Positions 23,310 through 34,565 of a stretch of 64,000 nt of DNA are shown piece by piece. The notes under the pieces were generated by a model that saw only the letters and a program-made list of their open reading frames with translations, made no database searches and was not told the origin of the DNA. Each line of letters opens with the position of its first letter. Within the stretch, counting starts at the first letter, position 1. A program made the translations under genes and the position numbers. The stretch spans positions 2,976,001 through 3,040,000 of the forward strand of contig JAGKQI010000090.1 of assembly GCA_018806915.1 (NCBI GenBank). The letters run 5' to 3'. This stretch comes from Phytophthora colocasiae. Lineage: Eukaryota; Oomycota; Peronosporomycetes; Peronosporales; Peronosporaceae.

Positions 23310-24754
23310 CCTCCTTGTCCGGCGCGAACACAAAGACCAGGTTCTTGTGGTCACAGAATAATCGAAAACCACCACGTCGAACAAGTAGATAACCGAGATT
23401 GCGGGCGGCGTAAATAATCGGATAGGCTTCCTTTTCAATGATACTCCACCTCTGCTCAGTGTCGCTGAAGACACCACTCTTGCACAATAGTAGTTCATGA
23501 TGCTGTTCCACCACCGGCAGACTGTCAATCCAATTGCGAACCTGCGAAACTACCAGTCCCCAACCACGTTCAGACGCATCACTAAAGACACAGATGTCGG
23601 CTGAGCCATCGGGGTAGTACAGCAATTGAGAAGTCGACAACAGGAGGCGGGCATTCTCAAACGCCGCTTGTTCTTCCACAGACCAGGTCAATGTGCATCC
23701 AGCTGCGAGCCGCTTGGTGCGGCCTACTTGCTTTAGTGCAGCCTCCAGCATGACATGTAATGGCTGCATAACGCGGCCGTAGTCCATGATAGAGTCGCGC
23801 AGCCATCCTGCCGCGCATAAGAACTGCGGTAGGTCGGCGGCTGTCACTGGCAATGGGAGTGACTGCAATGCACTCACACGAGAAGGATCATGCTCAATCC
23901 CCTGGCCGCTAAACAACCGGCCACACCACTTAGTCACTTTCTTGAAGAGGCAGCTCTTCAACACACTGAGTTTCAGACGTGAAGCTCGGACACACTCGAA
24001 GAATTCACGTAGAGCACTCAAAAACTCAGCAGGCGAACGGGCAAACACCAATAGATCATCAATCCAAACCAAAAGTTTCTTGTACAGCATCTTCTTGAAC
24101 ACTAACTGCATCTGATTCTGAAAATGCAGAGCTGAGTCAGTAGCCCCTTGAGGCACCCGAGTCGGAGTAAATACAGCATCATCCGTCACAAAACTCATGA
24201 TCTCTTGACTGTCCGGGTGCAGTGGTAGCTGCGTGAATCCGTTAGTCATGTCGAAGTTCGCAAATCCACATACACCACGTACGTTCCTTGCTGCAGCAGC
24301 TAAATCAGGCGCTGTTCCAGCAATCGGTACAGTAACAGCGTTCACAGGTCTGTAGTCGATAGTGAGTCGAAATTCAGATGGCCGGCCGGACTTTGGTACT
24401 GGTACAGCCGCACAAGCCCAGTGGCTCTGTTGGTTGCGGCGAATGAAACCCATGTCCAATAATTGCTGTGTATGAGCCCGTAGGAAATCACTTTGTGCAG
24501 GAGCGTATCGCCGAGGCCGCGTACGGTATGGCTGGGCTCCATCACGGAACGTGATACGTAACGGTTCCACCAGAGCTGGCGGATCATTTCCCAATTCAAT
24601 CCTAAACACGTCTTCGAATTCCAACACTAAGTCCAACATCGACGGCAGATATTCGAGTGGAAATCCATTCTCGCCTGCTGCTGTCACCATGGCTTTGAGG
24701 AGGTGGTGGACGTCTCGAGGGTCAACTGCGTGAGGTTCGTCATCATCGAAAGGA
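23310..24754 (-). pseudogene. retroelement 1 reverse transcriptase and RNase H
   Basis: Element-sense reading from 24754: DPFDDDEPHAVD linker, then RT with FRLTIDYRPVN, FDMTNGFTQLPL, VPQGATDS and the catalytic LLVWIDDLLVFA. RNase H follows with ICVFSDASERGWG, IEKEAYPIIYA and FCDHKNLVFVFAPDKEV, where the piggyBac-like element begins. Joining across both insertions restores EDHD-PFDDD upstream and DKEV-KRHVRGK downstream, so each insertion was clean. Confidence 0.85.
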
Positions 24755-24950
24755 TCATGTGTCATGATAGCCTCTATCACATTGAAGTGGAGCTGGACCA
24801 GAACCTGGCGTGGGCAAGCTGTTTGCTGACGTTGATCTCAAGTTGTGACTGTCAGCAGTAGCGCCTCAAGTGGTGGCTGCACAGCTGGTTCACAGCCTCA
24901 CGACTCGTGAGCCCTTCATCGTCTAGCTCAGCATTGCATAACTTTCTAAT

Positions 24951-24964
24951 TCATTCTCAATTTT
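24951..24964 (+). promoter_or_regulatory. oomycete initiator-like motif in LTR
   Basis: TCATTCTCAATTTT in the left LTR, again at 30170-30183 in the right LTR. It fits the core of the host initiator GCTCATTYYNCAWTTT, so transcription of element 2 probably starts here. Motif-based inference. Confidence 0.55.
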
Positions 24965-25102
24965 ACCAACAACAACACAAGTTGAGTCTCAATCGCGTAT
25001 AACGTGACAGTTTTAAAACTATTGAAGCGTGAAACGCATCTACGGTTCGACTTTTTCGACGCAGGCACATCGGTATTTTCGATCGGTCAAGACACTTCGA
25101 CA

Positions 25103-26145
25103 ATGACACGTAACCAGAGTCCAAACCCACGCCCCCGTCAGCAGCGACGCAGACGTGAAGAAGACACCGCAGCAGACGCAGCCACTCGCTCTGAGAGCAA
25201 TGATCAAGCTCGAAATCGAGGCGACGAGGGCAATGCTGCATCGCACCCGGCCCAACAGTCGGCGGCAGACATCGTTGCGCTGATGCGGCAGATGTTCGAG
25301 TTCATGAACACCGCGCAGCGCCAGAATCAAGAGCAAATGGCTCAGATGCTCCAACAGCAGGTTTTGCTGCAGCAGCAGATGCTCCAGGCTCATGTGGCGG
25401 CTCAAAAGCCGCAAAGAAGAAGGGCAACCCTCCACAGTTTAACGGTCAGTCTAGTGACGATCTGGAGCTGTGGCTGTTTAGCACTGAGCAATACTACTCG
25501 ACCTACAGCGAAGAGATGAACAGCCACTCGTCCGACTTCGTAAACACCATCTTCGCGAATCTTGGTCCGGCAGCCCAAACCTGGTATCGAGACTTCAAGA
25601 CCTCACTAGGCGACCAGCCGGCCACATGGGCCATTTTCAAGCAGCGGATCCGTGAGCGATTTCGTGAGGCTGACTATCAGTACAAGGTACTCTCAAAGAT
25701 GCACAGCCTTCGCTGGAGTGGGTCCCAACAGGCATACACCACGAAGTTTCTGCAGTTGATGTCCCAGCTCGATTGCGAGCTGCCAGAGGCTGTCAAGCGG
25801 TGGTTTTATCAACAGAACCTCCGCCCCGATACCAGCGCTTTTGTGTCACAAAATGTGCCCGGAGACCTGAAGGACGTCATTGAGCTCGCTCAACGCTTTG
25901 AAGATTCTCGCGCACCATCGTCCAACTCAAACTCGAAGAAGGAACAGAACAATGACATCAGCAACGGGAAAAAGCAGGCGCAGAAACAAACGTCAGCTGG
26001 GTCTCCGCCGCAGAAGAATACCAGAGGGTCCAATGCTGGAACAGACCGACCCTCCTGCGCTTACTGTGACAAGCCTGGTCATACCGAGGCTGCCTGCTTC
26101 AAGAAGAAGGCAGATGCCAAGGTTTCGGCCACAAAAAATGCGTAG
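25103..26145 (+). pseudogene. retroelement 2 gag, one frameshift
   Basis: ATG at 25103 (MTRNQSPNPRPRQQRRRREE). A glutamine-rich helix lies around codons 70-100. The frame shifts near 25410, where KKKGNPPQFNGQSSDDLELW begins in the next frame. The capsid region contains TWYRDFKTSL and FREADYQYKVLSKM. A zinc knuckle CAYCDKPGHTEAAC lies near the end, and TAG is at 26143-26145. Confidence 0.8.
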
Positions 26146-26150
26146 GCTCG

Positions 26151-26910
26151 GTGGAGTGGCAACCCACCGGGCCGAAACAACCAGATCGTGGTAGCCATAC
26201 GCGTTCTGGTAGCCCTCTCCAGGAACAGCTTCACTATCAAGGCGACAAAGCTGAACCGACAAAGAAGGAGAAAATTTACGGCTATTTGTGCCCCGGTGGA
26301 CGAGTGGCAGACGCGTCTGTCTCCATTTTCATTGATAGTGGCGCGTCATTTAATGCCATCGACCCCCGTGTAGCATCAGCACTGGGCTTGCCGGTCAAAA
26401 CGTCACAGAAACCTCTCGAGATTAAACTCGGCTGCGGCCGGCGAATGAGCATCCCACGACGAAGTACTCATATCACGCTGTCGCTGGACGGGTTTGCGCC
26501 GTACGAATCTGAAGTTTTTGTGATGGATGTTCCCGAGGGGAAAAATCTAATGCTTGGGCTTCCTTGGCTTGAAAAGGTAAACCCCGACATCAACTGGTCG
26601 ACAAAAGTGATACATCCTCGCGGTTCAACTACTGGCCTCGCGCTGAAGCCATGTCCCCAGGCCGATATCGGTGTGTTTGCTGGTGGTAGGCGAAGAAGGA
26701 ATCGGGTATCCCGGCGTGAACAGGACGAGACTGAGCAATTACTCTTTTACACCAAGCACAGCTACGTCTCGGCGACTGGCAACACGAAAGTGATCTCGCT
26801 CCGCCAACTCCGCCGAATGAAAGCTGAAGACGGAGAGTTCTGCTTCGCAGTGCAAGTCGCAGAGGAACCGTCTGAAAAGCCAATCGTCAGCTTCAGCAAG
26901 GATGGGAACA
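26151..26910 (+). pseudogene. retroelement 2 aspartic protease
   Basis: Frame different from gag. The active site FIDSGASFNAID is at about 26325-26360, with NLMLGLPWLEKVNPDINW as the second lobe. The frame runs on to 26987, but the homologous RT frame takes over near 26905, so another one-base shift lies there. Whether gag/pro frame change is programmed or decay cannot be decided here. Confidence 0.75.
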
Positions 26911-26935
26911 ACTCCGGGGTCGGCCTGAAGAATCG

Positions 26936-29740
26936 GTGCTTCTCAAGTACAAGGACACAGTTTTTCGGGTCGAACTTCCGAATGTAGCTCCGCAACGATC
27001 CGTTGACGTAGAAGCGGAAGTTGAGCTATCGGACGACATCCCAGTGGCTAGAAAGCAATTTCGCCTTAGTGACGAGATGAAGCAGGCCATTCGCGCGTGG
27101 ACAGCAGAGATGCTGGCTGCAGGCATCATTCGACCTTCTAAATCACCCTATTGTGCGCCAACCTTTTGTGTCAAGAAGGCAGTGGGCTGGCGCATAGTCC
27201 ACGACTTCAGAGGTATCAACTCCAAGCTCCGAATACCAGCTACTCCAGTTCCCCGCAAGGAGGACATATTCGACGCAATGGCTGGCAGCTTCTATTTCTC
27301 GGCAATGGACCTTTTGTGGGGTTTCTTCCAGGTGCGCCTCCGCGAAAAGGACATTCAGTATACGGCGTTTTCAACGCCGGACGGACAGTTTGAGTATCTC
27401 GTAACTCCTATGGGCCTGGCGTGCAGTCCCTCAGCCTTCAACCGGATGATGCAGCGAGTTTTCAGTGACCAGAACTCATTCTGCCGCGCGTATTTTGATG
27501 ACCTCTTCGTGTTCACCAAGAGCACGTCGTTGAATGAACACCTTGAAGCTCTCGATCGAGTCCTACAACGATGCGAGCAGCAGCAGCTGTACGTCAAACT
27601 TGCAAAATGCACATTTTGTGCTAGCGAGATACCTTGTCTTGGTGATTACTTTGGTCGGGATGGAGTTCGCATGGACCCAGACAAGGTTCGGGTCATTCGA
27701 GAGTGGCCAGTGCCACAAAACAAGAGGCAGCTACAGTCGTTCATCGGGACGTGTGTGTATGTACTGAAGTACTGCGCAAATTTTGCGGAGATATCGGCAC
27801 CGCTCATGGAGGCCTGTCGAGGAGGCGGAAAGCACGAACGAATCTCACTCTCCGCCGAGCAGATACGGTCATTCGAGGAGCTGAAGCGGCTTCTATCGGA
27901 GCCTCCGGTTCTCGCTCACCCCGATAGTTCACGGCCATTTCATATTCGCATGGATGCTTCCGACTATGCAGTAGGTGGATACCTATATCAAGTCGATGAC
28001 ACGGGCAAGGAGTGCATAATCGGCTACGGCGGACGCAAACTCACTACGGCGGAGAAAATGTATCCGACACGCGAGAAGGAGCTGTTAGCAGCACTACACG
28101 CCATGCGAATTTGGCGCGTGTACCTCATCGACAAGCCATTCTTCGTCAACACCGATCACAAAACACTACAGAGCATACTCGAGCAAAAGACCTGCTCGCA
28201 GAGGCTCGCCCGGTGGTTGAACGAGCTAGGATCATACAAGCCTTTATTTCGCTGGATCCCGGGCACGTCGAACGTGGTTGCTGACGCTGTTTCTCGAAAC
28301 CCGGAATTTCAACCCGGGGAATCGGCTCAACACGTATCTCTGGCGAATCTCCTACAGCAGCTTACTGCACAACAGGATGATATTGCGCCTGATACAGCGT
28401 TCATGAACTATATGGCCTCCAGACCGACAATTTTACAGCAATGCATTCGATTATATTCGAATGATGCCGGCTTCGGGGACCTCTACAATTTTCTTCAGCA
28501 GCGATCGAGTGTTTCCACGGCGGCCCCACCAGTTGAAGTGCCTCGCACTTTGCGCGCCAATATCGACCATTTCTTTATCGAAGATAAAGTTCTGTACTAC
28601 CAGCCTACTGTCGACGATCCCCGCCGAATTTGTGTACCTGACGATACCGACCTGCGCAATGCCATTTTCTACGAGCATCATGACTCAGCAGCCAGCGGAC
28701 ACCCGGGATATTTGAAGACCCTCTTGGCGGTCCAGACCAAGTTCTACTGGATGCGTATGGACCGCAGTACTCGTCGCTACGTCGCCTCATGTGAGTTGTG
28801 CCAGCGAATTAAGGCTTCTCATCGTAAGCCGGCTGGACTACTGCACCCACTCGAGACTCCGTCGAACCGATGGTCCAATATCTCCATGGACTTTATCACG
28901 GGCTTGAGTCGGGATCGTCGATCTGAGTGCGACGCCATACTTGTGATTGTTGACCGTCTCACAAAACGAGCGCACTTTATTCCGACAACAACAACGTGTA
29001 CAGCTACCAATACGGCGCGCTTGTTTCGAGATCACTACCAAAAACTGCACGGGTTACCAAACAGTATTGTGTCCGACCGCGACCCGAAATTCACGTCGAA
29101 GTTTTGGTCCGAGCTCATGAGTCTTCAGCATACTCAGCTGCAGCTCAGCTCTGCATTCCGTCCCGAAACCGATGGCCAAACCGAAAAAACGAATCACTTC
29201 GTCGCTGATTACCTTCGTGCTTTCGTCAATGCTCCGCACACCGATTGGAATGACAAGCTCAGCCTCGCCGAATTCGCCTACAATGCACGGGTCCACTCTA
29301 GTATCGGCATGGCGCCATTCGTTGCTGATCTTGGATATATCCCCGTTCTGTCGCGGACTCTAGCCGTCTCGGTGTCACGCCAGACTCGTTCGAAAGCTAT
29401 TTCCTTCGTGGATCGCCAAAAAGTGCTTTTACAGCAATGCAAGGACATGTTGGCGCAAGCTCAGGCAACGATGAAGTTTTTTCATGATCGAAACCGGCCA
29501 ACGTATCAGTTCGTCGCAGGAGATCAGGTCTTACTCGACACTTCCAATTTGGACCTTCACCATCTCGGCACCACTGGCACGCGAAAGCTCGCTCCACGGT
29601 TCATCGGCCCGTATCCCATCGTTGCGTCCACGACACCCGATACATACAAGATCGGCATGCCACCAGGACTTCGTCTTCACGATGAGTTTCACGTGTCCTA
29701 TTTGAGACCCTACGTGCTCGATCCATCCCCGGCGTCTTAA
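26936..29740 (+). CDS. retroelement 2 pol: RT, RNase H, integrase (934 codons open)
   Basis: RT: WRIVHDFRGINSKLR, AMDLLWGFFQVRL, TPMGLACSPSAFN and the catalytic AYFDDLFVFT. RNase H: IRMDASDYAVGG, TREKELLAAL and NTDHKTLQSI. Integrase: HHDSAASGHPGY...CELCQRIK zinc region, then D, D and E in ISMDFITGL, VSDRDPKFTSKFW and FRPETDGQTEKTNHF. All key residues are visible. It ends with FHVSYLRPYV before a stop. This is the longest intact pol in the window. Confidence 0.9.
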   Translation: MLLKYKDTVFRVELPNVAPQRSVDVEAEVELSDDIPVARKQFRLSDEMKQAIRAWTAEMLAAGIIRPSKSPYCAPTFCVKKAVGWRIVHDFRGINSKLRIPATPVPRKEDIFDAMAGSFYFSAMDLLWGFFQVRLREKDIQYTAFSTPDGQFEYLVTPMGLACSPSAFNRMMQRVFSDQNSFCRAYFDDLFVFTKSTSLNEHLEALDRVLQRCEQQQLYVKLAKCTFCASEIPCLGDYFGRDGVRMDPDKVRVIREWPVPQNKRQLQSFIGTCVYVLKYCANFAEISAPLMEACRGGGKHERISLSAEQIRSFEELKRLLSEPPVLAHPDSSRPFHIRMDASDYAVGGYLYQVDDTGKECIIGYGGRKLTTAEKMYPTREKELLAALHAMRIWRVYLIDKPFFVNTDHKTLQSILEQKTCSQRLARWLNELGSYKPLFRWIPGTSNVVADAVSRNPEFQPGESAQHVSLANLLQQLTAQQDDIAPDTAFMNYMASRPTILQQCIRLYSNDAGFGDLYNFLQQRSSVSTAAPPVEVPRTLRANIDHFFIEDKVLYYQPTVDDPRRICVPDDTDLRNAIFYEHHDSAASGHPGYLKTLLAVQTKFYWMRMDRSTRRYVASCELCQRIKASHRKPAGLLHPLETPSNRWSNISMDFITGLSRDRRSECDAILVIVDRLTKRAHFIPTTTTCTATNTARLFRDHYQKLHGLPNSIVSDRDPKFTSKFWSELMSLQHTQLQLSSAFRPETDGQTEKTNHFVADYLRAFVNAPHTDWNDKLSLAEFAYNARVHSSIGMAPFVADLGYIPVLSRTLAVSVSRQTRSKAISFVDRQKVLLQQCKDMLAQAQATMKFFHDRNRPTYQFVAGDQVLLDTSNLDLHHLGTTGTRKLAPRFIGPYPIVASTTPDTYKIGMPPGLRLHDEFHVSYLRPYVLDPSPAS

Positions 29741-29986
29741 TAACGTTCCTGGACTCATCACTCGCGACGGCCACGAGGACTTCAAGTGCAAGACATTCTC
29801 GACCACCGCACCAGAAAAGGCAAGTCTCAGTTCAAGGTTCGTTGGTACGGCCCAACTGAGGATTCCTGGGAACCAGAAGAAAACCTTGGGCAAGCTGGTG
29901 GACTCATCGAGCGTTACCTCCTCGCCCGACCGATTCGATCCGGTCGAACTCGGCGTAAACGCTTTTCAAAGGGTGGAGTGTCATGA
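29741..29986 (+). pseudogene. retroelement 2 chromodomain tail
   Basis: NNVPGLITRDGHEDF is in a shifted frame at about 29742-29785, then QDILDHRTRKGKSQFKVRW and PTEDSWEPEENL return in the pol frame. This is a chromodomain (conserved W, W and E positions). Two compensating one-base shifts and the double TAA at 29738-29743 cut it off from integrase. Confidence 0.75.
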
Positions 29987-30233
29987 TAGCCTCTATCACA
30001 TTGAAGTGGAGCTGGACCAGAACCTGGCGTGGGCAAGCTGTTTGCTGACGTTGATCTCAAGTTGTGACTGTCAGCAGTAGCGCCTCAAGTGGTGGCTGCA
30101 CAGCTGGTTCACAGCCTCACGACTCGTGAGCCCTTCATCGTCTAGCTCAGCATTGCATAACTTTCTAATTCATTCTCAATTTTACCAACAACAACACAAG
30201 TTGAGTCTCAATCGCGTATAACGTGACATCATG

Positions 30234-31597
30234 ATCCTCCATGATGCGTCCGCCTGCCAACTGAGAGAGCTGAGCATTCACATCAATTCCCAGAGATACT
30301 AGCATGTCGTTTCCCAGGATGAACTCATCCTCTTGTCCTTCCAATACAATGCATGTCACTTCCGTTAGATGTACAGGTCCAGCCACCGTCTGAAGTCTCA
30401 AATCCAGCGTAACGTAGTCGTGACACACAATTATATGCGCCTCCAGCGACCGTCACCTCTACCTTCTCTGGTAGCGACTGGATCGCAACTCCTGCTCCAA
30501 GTTCATTTAACTCCTCCACAAAATGACGTGCAATGTATGACGACGTCGCACCAGAATCCGCACAGTACGGTAGCGAAATTAAACCATCCACAATCACTTC
30601 GCCCACCGCTAGGACCGGGGCAACCTTCTTTGCTTTCTTTGCCTCTCGAACATACTTCATCCGTTCGACAGCGGCGGCCTTGTCCGCTTCTGTGGCGGTC
30701 GGGCAGTCGCGTAGCCAGTGATCACCTTTGCAGTGCCAACATCCTGTCCGAGGCGGGTTGGTGCTTGGCTTTGCCTCCTTCGGCGCCCCGCCGGAACGGG
30801 CAGACGATGTAGTTGAGCGTGGGCCATTCTTGTTGTTGCTAGAGTAGGTCGCCTTGTCACTGGTCGACTTGTCCCTTTTCTCCGCGTTTGACTTACCCTT
30901 TTGATCTCTTGTCAAAACGTGGTACTTATGTTGATCTCGAGCTTTCACCTTGATCACTCGGAACAACACGAAATCATTGCGTTTCGCCTCCTGGTCCACA
31001 AATTTCGTGTGACGGCGAACTTCGTCTCGAAGGACGGCAGGCTCCAGATTGTCGATCAGAAAGTTGCAGCGTAGTTTCATCCGCTCATTATATCCCGGCT
31101 TCGCCGGATCACCCACTCAAGGATCTCCCCAAGCCCATTCTTCTCGACCAAATCAGAGAAATCGCGAAAGTACTTCAGTACCCGCGCATCAATATCATCT
31201 TCATGCATATCGACGTTCAAATGCTTTTGAAGAGAGCGTCCAAATCCGGGACCTGAGCGTTCTTCACACTCAGTACTCGTTGATTGATCAGAGCCTTCAA
31301 CTCATCATCGGTGACGCTATCGACAGGTTTCTGTAACTCGTACAGACATAGTGCCTCAAGAAGCTTGGGTTCGAAGGCCAACTTGATCGGCCGCATCGCC
31401 ACCTCAGGACGCTCGCCACTCTCGACGCAGCGCTGTCGGATGCATTCTTCATACTGCTCCCGTTGCTTCTTCCAATTGACTAGTGCACCTTGACTCCACC
31501 CATCCAATTTTGGGGCGTGGAGGAACTCAAACAAAGGTTGGTGCGCTGTTGTCATGACAACATCTCCGTCACTCTCATACTGGGTCGAGTTCGACAT
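30234..31597 (-). pseudogene. retroelement 1 gag and protease, several frameshifts
   Basis: ATG at 31597 (MSNSTQYESDGDVV). One-base losses relative to the copy at 1-1021 occur near 31226 (four T for five) and near 31119 (one C missing). The zinc knuckle is CWHCKGDHWLRDC, and the protease active site YCADSGATSSYIA is at about 30530-30570. A further shift near 30440 moves the protease C-terminus (DEFILGNDMLVSLGIDV) to another frame. It ends at the TCATG duplication of element 2. Confidence 0.8.
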
Positions 31598-31631
31598 GCT
31601 TCAGCGGTCCACAAGGACTAAAGTTAACTTT

Positions 31632-31969
31632 GTGCCGTGTCGCGCTTGCGAAGTACTTGTACTGCGTTGCTTGCTTGCAGGTAAATGCAAAAGTGAGTAT
31701 TGATCAGTTAAGCTCTTCAGAGTCCTTCGCTGGTTGCTCATGGAGGGTTTCCTCCATTGACTATCCCAAGATCTAAACTCTACTGCTTGTCCATAGCATA
31801 GATGTAGGTTCTACTACACCTAACGTCCTGCCGCTCATGTTCCAGTAAATGCTGTCCAGTGCTCATGAGCAAGCCTCCTCCAAGCATCGTGCGTCTCCAC
31901 ACCGCGGAAACCAAAGGAGATCTGCTGCCAGAGTCCATCCATGTAGCCAGAGTCCTGAACATCACCACA
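31632..31969 (-). repeat. 5' LTR of retroelement 1
   Basis: Matches 1055-1393 essentially base for base, closer than it does its own 3' partner at 18978-19316. A putative primer-binding stretch (AAAGTTAACTTTAGTCC in element sense) lies just inside. Confidence 0.8.
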
Positions 31970-31974
31970 CCCAC

Positions 31975-32515
31975 AAAGCAGGAGACATTCTATGGGGAGT
32001 TATATCCAACAAGGAGAACGACGCAGCTGAACAAACCTTTTCCTTCGTAAGTCAGATTTTGGAGTGGTTGAGGAAATAATTTACTTACTGAGAGTTTGCT
32101 GTTGCAGGCGCGAGAACGAACACCTCAATATTGCGACGAAGTCTTCAACACAAGCTGCATAGCGTCGCTTATCATGCAAGACGCTTACCAACCACCGTTT
32201 TGTGTGGACGCGGTGAGTACGTTTCGTAAATACGAGGAGGGGGACCGAGTTATCATCGTTGGATCGATGGGGTGGCTGCTTCCGGCTGAAGGGCTCGAGT
32301 TCGAAGGTAATTACTGGGTAGTGATATCGTCTCCACCAACATCTCTTGGAAACACTTCCGTCGTTCGATTCTGCTACAGACTTCGAGTTAAAAACGGCGG
32401 CTTGCAGTCGTTTGAGCGGACCCAAAAGATTATTCATTGCATCGGTAGTCAAATTCGGTGTTATCTACAGCTGCAACAGGATTCGTTCTTGGATCCAGGA
32501 CATTGTGCTAAGTAA
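31975..32515 (+). pseudogene. A4, 3' part: end of exon 2 and exon 3
   Basis: Exon 2b 31975-32046 and exon 3 32108-32515, completing the gene whose 5' part is 18204-18977. The last residues are PGHCAK instead of PGHCVK. The frame is open. Confidence 0.85.
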
Positions 32516-32818
32516 GTAATAAACGGATCGTTCATTGCAGAGTTTTTAAAACTCGATCGAACGAAGGTACAGTATGTACACAAACATTGTTCTAAAGCTT
32601 CTCTACAAACTTGCAACTTGTCATACAAGCAGACGACTTCCAAGCTGATGCCCATAGGTATGTGTCCTAATCGCGTCGCATAATCTGTCAACAATCTCGA
32701 TCAAGATTACTGGCTCAGTAGTCCTCGCGATGGACATCATCACACATGAGAGCAATCGGCTTCTCCAAGCCTCATTCTTCAATTAGCTTTCAAAGTATCA
32801 CCTGAAAACGACCGGAAC

Positions 32819-34140
32819 ATGTCAACCGAGACACTGTTCGAACTGTTAGCGCACTTCGATGCTATCAACGCGCTAGAACAACCCGATACTCAGATTCTTC
32901 ATACAAGCAACGCTGAGTCAATAGTGACTGATCCGGTTACAAGGCCTACAACAAGGAGTCGTAGAACGAAGAAAACACACATCCCCTACTCAACAGATCT
33001 GCAAAGGAGGAGGAAAAACGAAAGAGACGCTTTGCGGTCAGAAGTACAGCAACTACGCTACAAACTCGAATACCTCGTTACAACTCAGCCAGGGCAGAAC
33101 ACGGGAGGAAACCAAGGGAATCTGGCCATGTGGCACAGTCGAGCGGTGGCCAATTGCGAAGAGCGAGTACGCTCTGAACGAGTGAATCAAGAGCTGAAAG
33201 ACATCTTGACGCAGCAGTCGAAGCTGTTTGCATCCTTCCGTAAGGTACTTCAACGGATTGACTCGGCTCAGGTGAGTGCATCTGCTAGCTTGGTGTGCGT
33301 TTAAGTTTTATACTTCGAAGTACTAATTCAAACTGCTTCAGGAAATGAAAATCGTTTCGCAACCACTACCGACCGTAGACCGACCATTTTTCGAGATCGA
33401 CTACAGCGCTCAGGTCTTTGCCGAATTGGCGCACAATACTCGTCAATTCCACACCAAAGTGGACGTTAGTACATCCTCGTGGGCCGTTGAGGAGTGTTCG
33501 GTTGCCTTCCACTGTCAGTCAAACCTTGCTCCAAGAGATAGCGAACACTGTTTCAACATCAGATCAAGGACCCCTCTGGCTTGCTCCGTGACGGAAGCTC
33601 GACGGATTTTGTGGGACTACGTCACGGATAAGGAGAACCCGGACACTCGAGAGTCATTTAACTTTGTACGTTATTCCCCTTTTCATGATTCAAAATGTGT
33701 TGCTAATGTGAATTTGTGGTTGAACACAGTCGCGTGCAAGAAGCGCCACGGGGGAGAGAGGCCATCGCAACTGTATTACAGCTCTCTTTATCTCAGCCGG
33801 TTCCAAAGGTTCTCCATCTTTCGTGAACGCATTGGGCACGTATTGGATGTTCGAGCGGGCAGATCAAGTTTTCCTGGTGGGAGGCATGAGATGGATCTTA
33901 CCCGCTGAAGGACTCCAGTTTGAAGACAACTATTGTACATCCATTGGTCCATTAGAGAACGGCTCGATGGTTCGAACGTCCTACCAATTGCACTCACGCT
34001 ATCCTGATCCCCATATCTCAAAAGCAACTGAGGACAAGGCGATGAACTGCATCGCAGACATATCACGATGCTATCTGCAATCCATGCAGAACGCGCTCCT
34101 GGATAGAACTATCCCTTTTACAACGCTAAATTCGATCTAA
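32819..34140 (+). CDS. B5: M96-like protein, 395 aa, intact
   Basis: Exons 32819-33271, 33342-33665 and 33730-34140. Copy of B1 at a constant offset of 30,578, including its private SRYPD variant and the QILHTS N-terminal variant. Confidence 0.8.
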
Positions 34141-34565
34141 AAACACGAATAGAGTATACCATGTACTTGTAGTATATGTACGCCAAAATCACATTTACTG
34201 TACTTCAAAATGAAGCATTTTGTTGTAAAATCACTGACAACACGAAGTTCCAAAACTGGTTGCACTTACATGTATAACCATCATCAGCACAAATCCCGCT
34301 GGAACGCTTTGGAGTTCAAAACTGACTCATACGGTAAGTTTCGTGTACACGCTGTCCGAATTTTTTTAAAATGTTGGATTTGTTTAAAACCCAGAATTCT
34401 GGTGGTATGGTATTACTCAACGCTATGATGCAGCTGGTTTACCATCACAATCGAGTTATCACGGTTTATTCCACAGTGTAGCACTGCTTGCGTGAGCCTG
34501 GCCTACGCTTACCCTTGATTGCGCCTCACACGCTCATTTAAAATAATTCCTCCACGTCGGCCTAA

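Larger units (their letters stand above)
24760..30228 (+). mobile_element. Ty3/gypsy chromodomain retroelement 2, identical LTRs
   Basis: LTRs 24760-25009 and 29979-30228 are 250 bp each and identical on direct reading. Target duplication TCATG at 24755-24759 and 30229-30233. LTRs run TGTCATGATAG...CGTGACA. Order: gag, protease, RT, RNase H, integrase, chromodomain. Inserted in opposite orientation between protease and RT of element 1. Confidence 0.9.
18978..31969 (-). mobile_element. Ty3/gypsy chromodomain retroelement 1 (with nested elements)
   Basis: LTRs at 18978-19316 and about 31632-31969; 5-bp target duplication CCCAC. Order in element sense: LTR, gag, protease, RT, RNase H, integrase, chromodomain, LTR. 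A purine-rich tract (CCTTGGAGGGTAG in element sense) abuts the left LTR. Interrupted by a piggyBac-like element (21188-23305, inside RNase H) and a second Ty3/gypsy element (24760-30228, between protease and RT). Net length about 5.4 kb. Confidence 0.85.

Noticed and set aside
23154..23528. Independent host gene in the piggyBac/RNase H junction region
   Set aside because: The frame crosses the TTAA insertion boundary and is antisense or alternate-frame to known RNase H coding sequence.
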